This document shows, one piece after another, positions 63,085-64,000 of a stretch of 64,000 nt of DNA. The position numbers and the translations under genes are program-made. The DNA is taken from positions 57,042-121,041 of the forward strand of contig JAQE01002279.1 in NCBI GenBank assembly GCA_000727475.1, in the 5' to 3' direction. This DNA comes from Sarcocystis neurona. Its lineage: Eukaryota > Apicomplexa > Conoidasida > Eucoccidiorida > Sarcocystidae. Under the pieces are notes generated by a model, which saw only the letters and a list, made by a program, of their open reading frames with translations, ran no database searches and was not told the DNA's origin. Within the stretch, counting starts at the first letter, position 1. The number at the start of each line of letters is the position of its first letter.

Positions 63085-63214
63085 CTACACAATGGAGTCG
63101 CTCAGAAATCTGGGGTCCTCTGATGCCGTTTTGCACAGACGTGGGGAATTGTACTCAGGGAAAATCTCTGCTCACGTACTAGGAGGAGGCGCAGATGTGC
63201 GGCTGTATTTTGCT
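63085..63214 (+). CDS. Block B counterpart of the 46060-46264 exon
   Basis: From ATG at 63092 the frame reads MESLRNLGSSDAVLHRRGEL and GKISAHVLGGGADVRLYFAH, aligned with the A exon around LSSADFL and EISCACVLTDGIVYL. The preceding AG is GTGGAAG, weaker than in A, and the segment is shorter. The frame runs into the 86-bp tandem repeat. Confidence 0.3.
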
Positions 63215-63380
63215 CACAGGTTTATGTAGGGCTGTGCTTTCGTAGAAGTGGCAAAAGAAAAGAAAGAGGGCGGAATTTACTTGTAAGAGTAAATTTTTCC
63301 CACAGGTTTATGTAGGGCTGCGCTTTTGTAGAAGTGGCAAAGGAAAAGAAAGAAAGCGGAATTTACTCGTAAGAGAGTTT
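63215..63380. repeat. 86-bp direct tandem duplication, two copies
   Basis: CACAGGTTTATGTAGGGCT begins at 63215 and again at 63301. The copies differ at only a few positions (for example GTGCTTTCG/GCGCTTTTG), much more alike than blocks A and B, so this is a recent event. Confidence 0.9.
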
Positions 63381-64000
63381 TTTGTCTCGGTCACCCTTGT
63401 ACGCTTTGTTCATCACAAACTTTTTACTGTTTGCATTGGTGCCGCAAAAATAGATCTACTCTAACAAGAAAGGCACGTCGTAGACGCTGCACACATTGCA
63501 CCGTGAAAGGTCGCTGATGTCGGTGGGTAACAGCAGCAGGTTGCTCGCGACGACGAAAGCGATAGTGGGCGAGAAACCCGGAGATCGAGTTGAGATTGCC
63601 TACGTATATTATTCGAGGTCGTTGGCGGCAACGGTGTGTATCGTGTAGATAGGGCGTAGACAGCGAAAGCAGCGCCGCTAGATGTATGCAGATTAGATTT
63701 GAATACGAGTAAATGAAAACCTGTACGTCTGCGTGGGTGCGCCGGCTCTCTTACAATACTATTCCTTCAGAACCAAATCCCTTCCAGGCCAGAGTTGCAG
63801 TTCGGCGTGCCGCGTGAACGTTCCTCGAGTCCCAACATGCTGAGGTGGCCATATTTTGTAGTACAGCAGTCTTTTGTTTGCTGAATGAAATGATCTGGCC
63901 TACGTCCTGAGGACTTGAAGCAGATGCCGACGACATGCTGTCGGGCCTCGGAGGTCCGAACAACGTGAGATGCGGTGATGTTGCGCAGGTTATACTTGCA
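63381..64000. other. Nothing identifiable
   Basis: Open frames are short on both strands, with no simple repeat and no recognisable gene piece. Confidence 0.5.

Larger units (their letters stand above)
50660..63214 (+). repeat. Block B of the direct segmental duplication
   Basis: The second copy of the block described at 33.2-46.3 kb, same orientation and same anchor order. Relative to A it gains about 320 bases near 51.1-51.7 kb by an internal duplication and lacks about 800 bases around 62.7-63.0 kb, where A carries the 45135-45489 exon. Similarity is still visible near 63.2 kb; the right limit may lie beyond the window. Confidence 0.85.

Noticed and set aside
33200..63214. LTR retrotransposon or LINE as an explanation for blocks A and B
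   Set aside because: I saw no reverse-transcriptase, integrase or protease motifs, no terminal repeats, no poly(A) tail and no target-site duplication. Shared segments read as plus-strand protein unlike these families.
1..64000. CRISPR arrays, bacterial operons or prophage
   Set aside because: There are no regularly spaced direct repeats, no Shine-Dalgarno-led gene strings and no phage genes. The spliced lipA shows the DNA is eukaryotic.

Overview
The window looks like nuclear DNA of a coccidian apicomplexan, most likely Eimeria or a close relative. I base this on three things: long CAG/CTG runs that encode homopolymer amino-acid stretches inside real genes, spliced genes, and a lipoyl synthase with an apicoplast-type leader. 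No species can be fixed by eye.

Positions 1-17.9 kb are repeat-rich. A minus-strand gene (3404 to beyond the left edge) encodes a monoacylglycerol-lipase-like alpha/beta hydrolase whose catalytic core is split by huge low-complexity insertions. Next comes about 6.4 kb with no recognisable gene: a 1.3 kb purine-rich tract, then DNA full of TA and CA microsatellites. A small spliced minus-strand gene of unknown function (about 9.85-10.3 kb) and a glutamine-rich plus-strand ORF (10.9-11.8 kb) follow. The best-supported gene is lipA (11834-17918, plus, four exons as read), whose CxxxxC-xxxxx-C and CxxxCxxC motifs and spliced reading frame are all visible.

From about 18 kb to the end the DNA changes character. 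CAG runs and microsatellites are essentially absent and no long ORF is present. Short plus-strand stretches look like exons: open frame, protein-like composition and flanking AG/GT signals. I could not join them into a named gene.

The main discovery is an old direct duplication. Roughly 33.2-46.3 kb (block A) is collinear with 50.7-63.2 kb (block B), with an offset of about 17.0-17.9 kb. In several segments A and B agree better as plus-strand protein than as bare DNA, with conservative replacements, synonymous differences and gaps in multiples of three. One module is present once in A and twice in B. Some copies have stops, frameshifts or missing splice signals. I read this as a tandem pair of multi-exon genes of unknown family, at least partly decaying. 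The layout matches the alternation of repeat-rich and repeat-poor segments described for Eimeria tenella chromosomes, with a boundary close to lipA.
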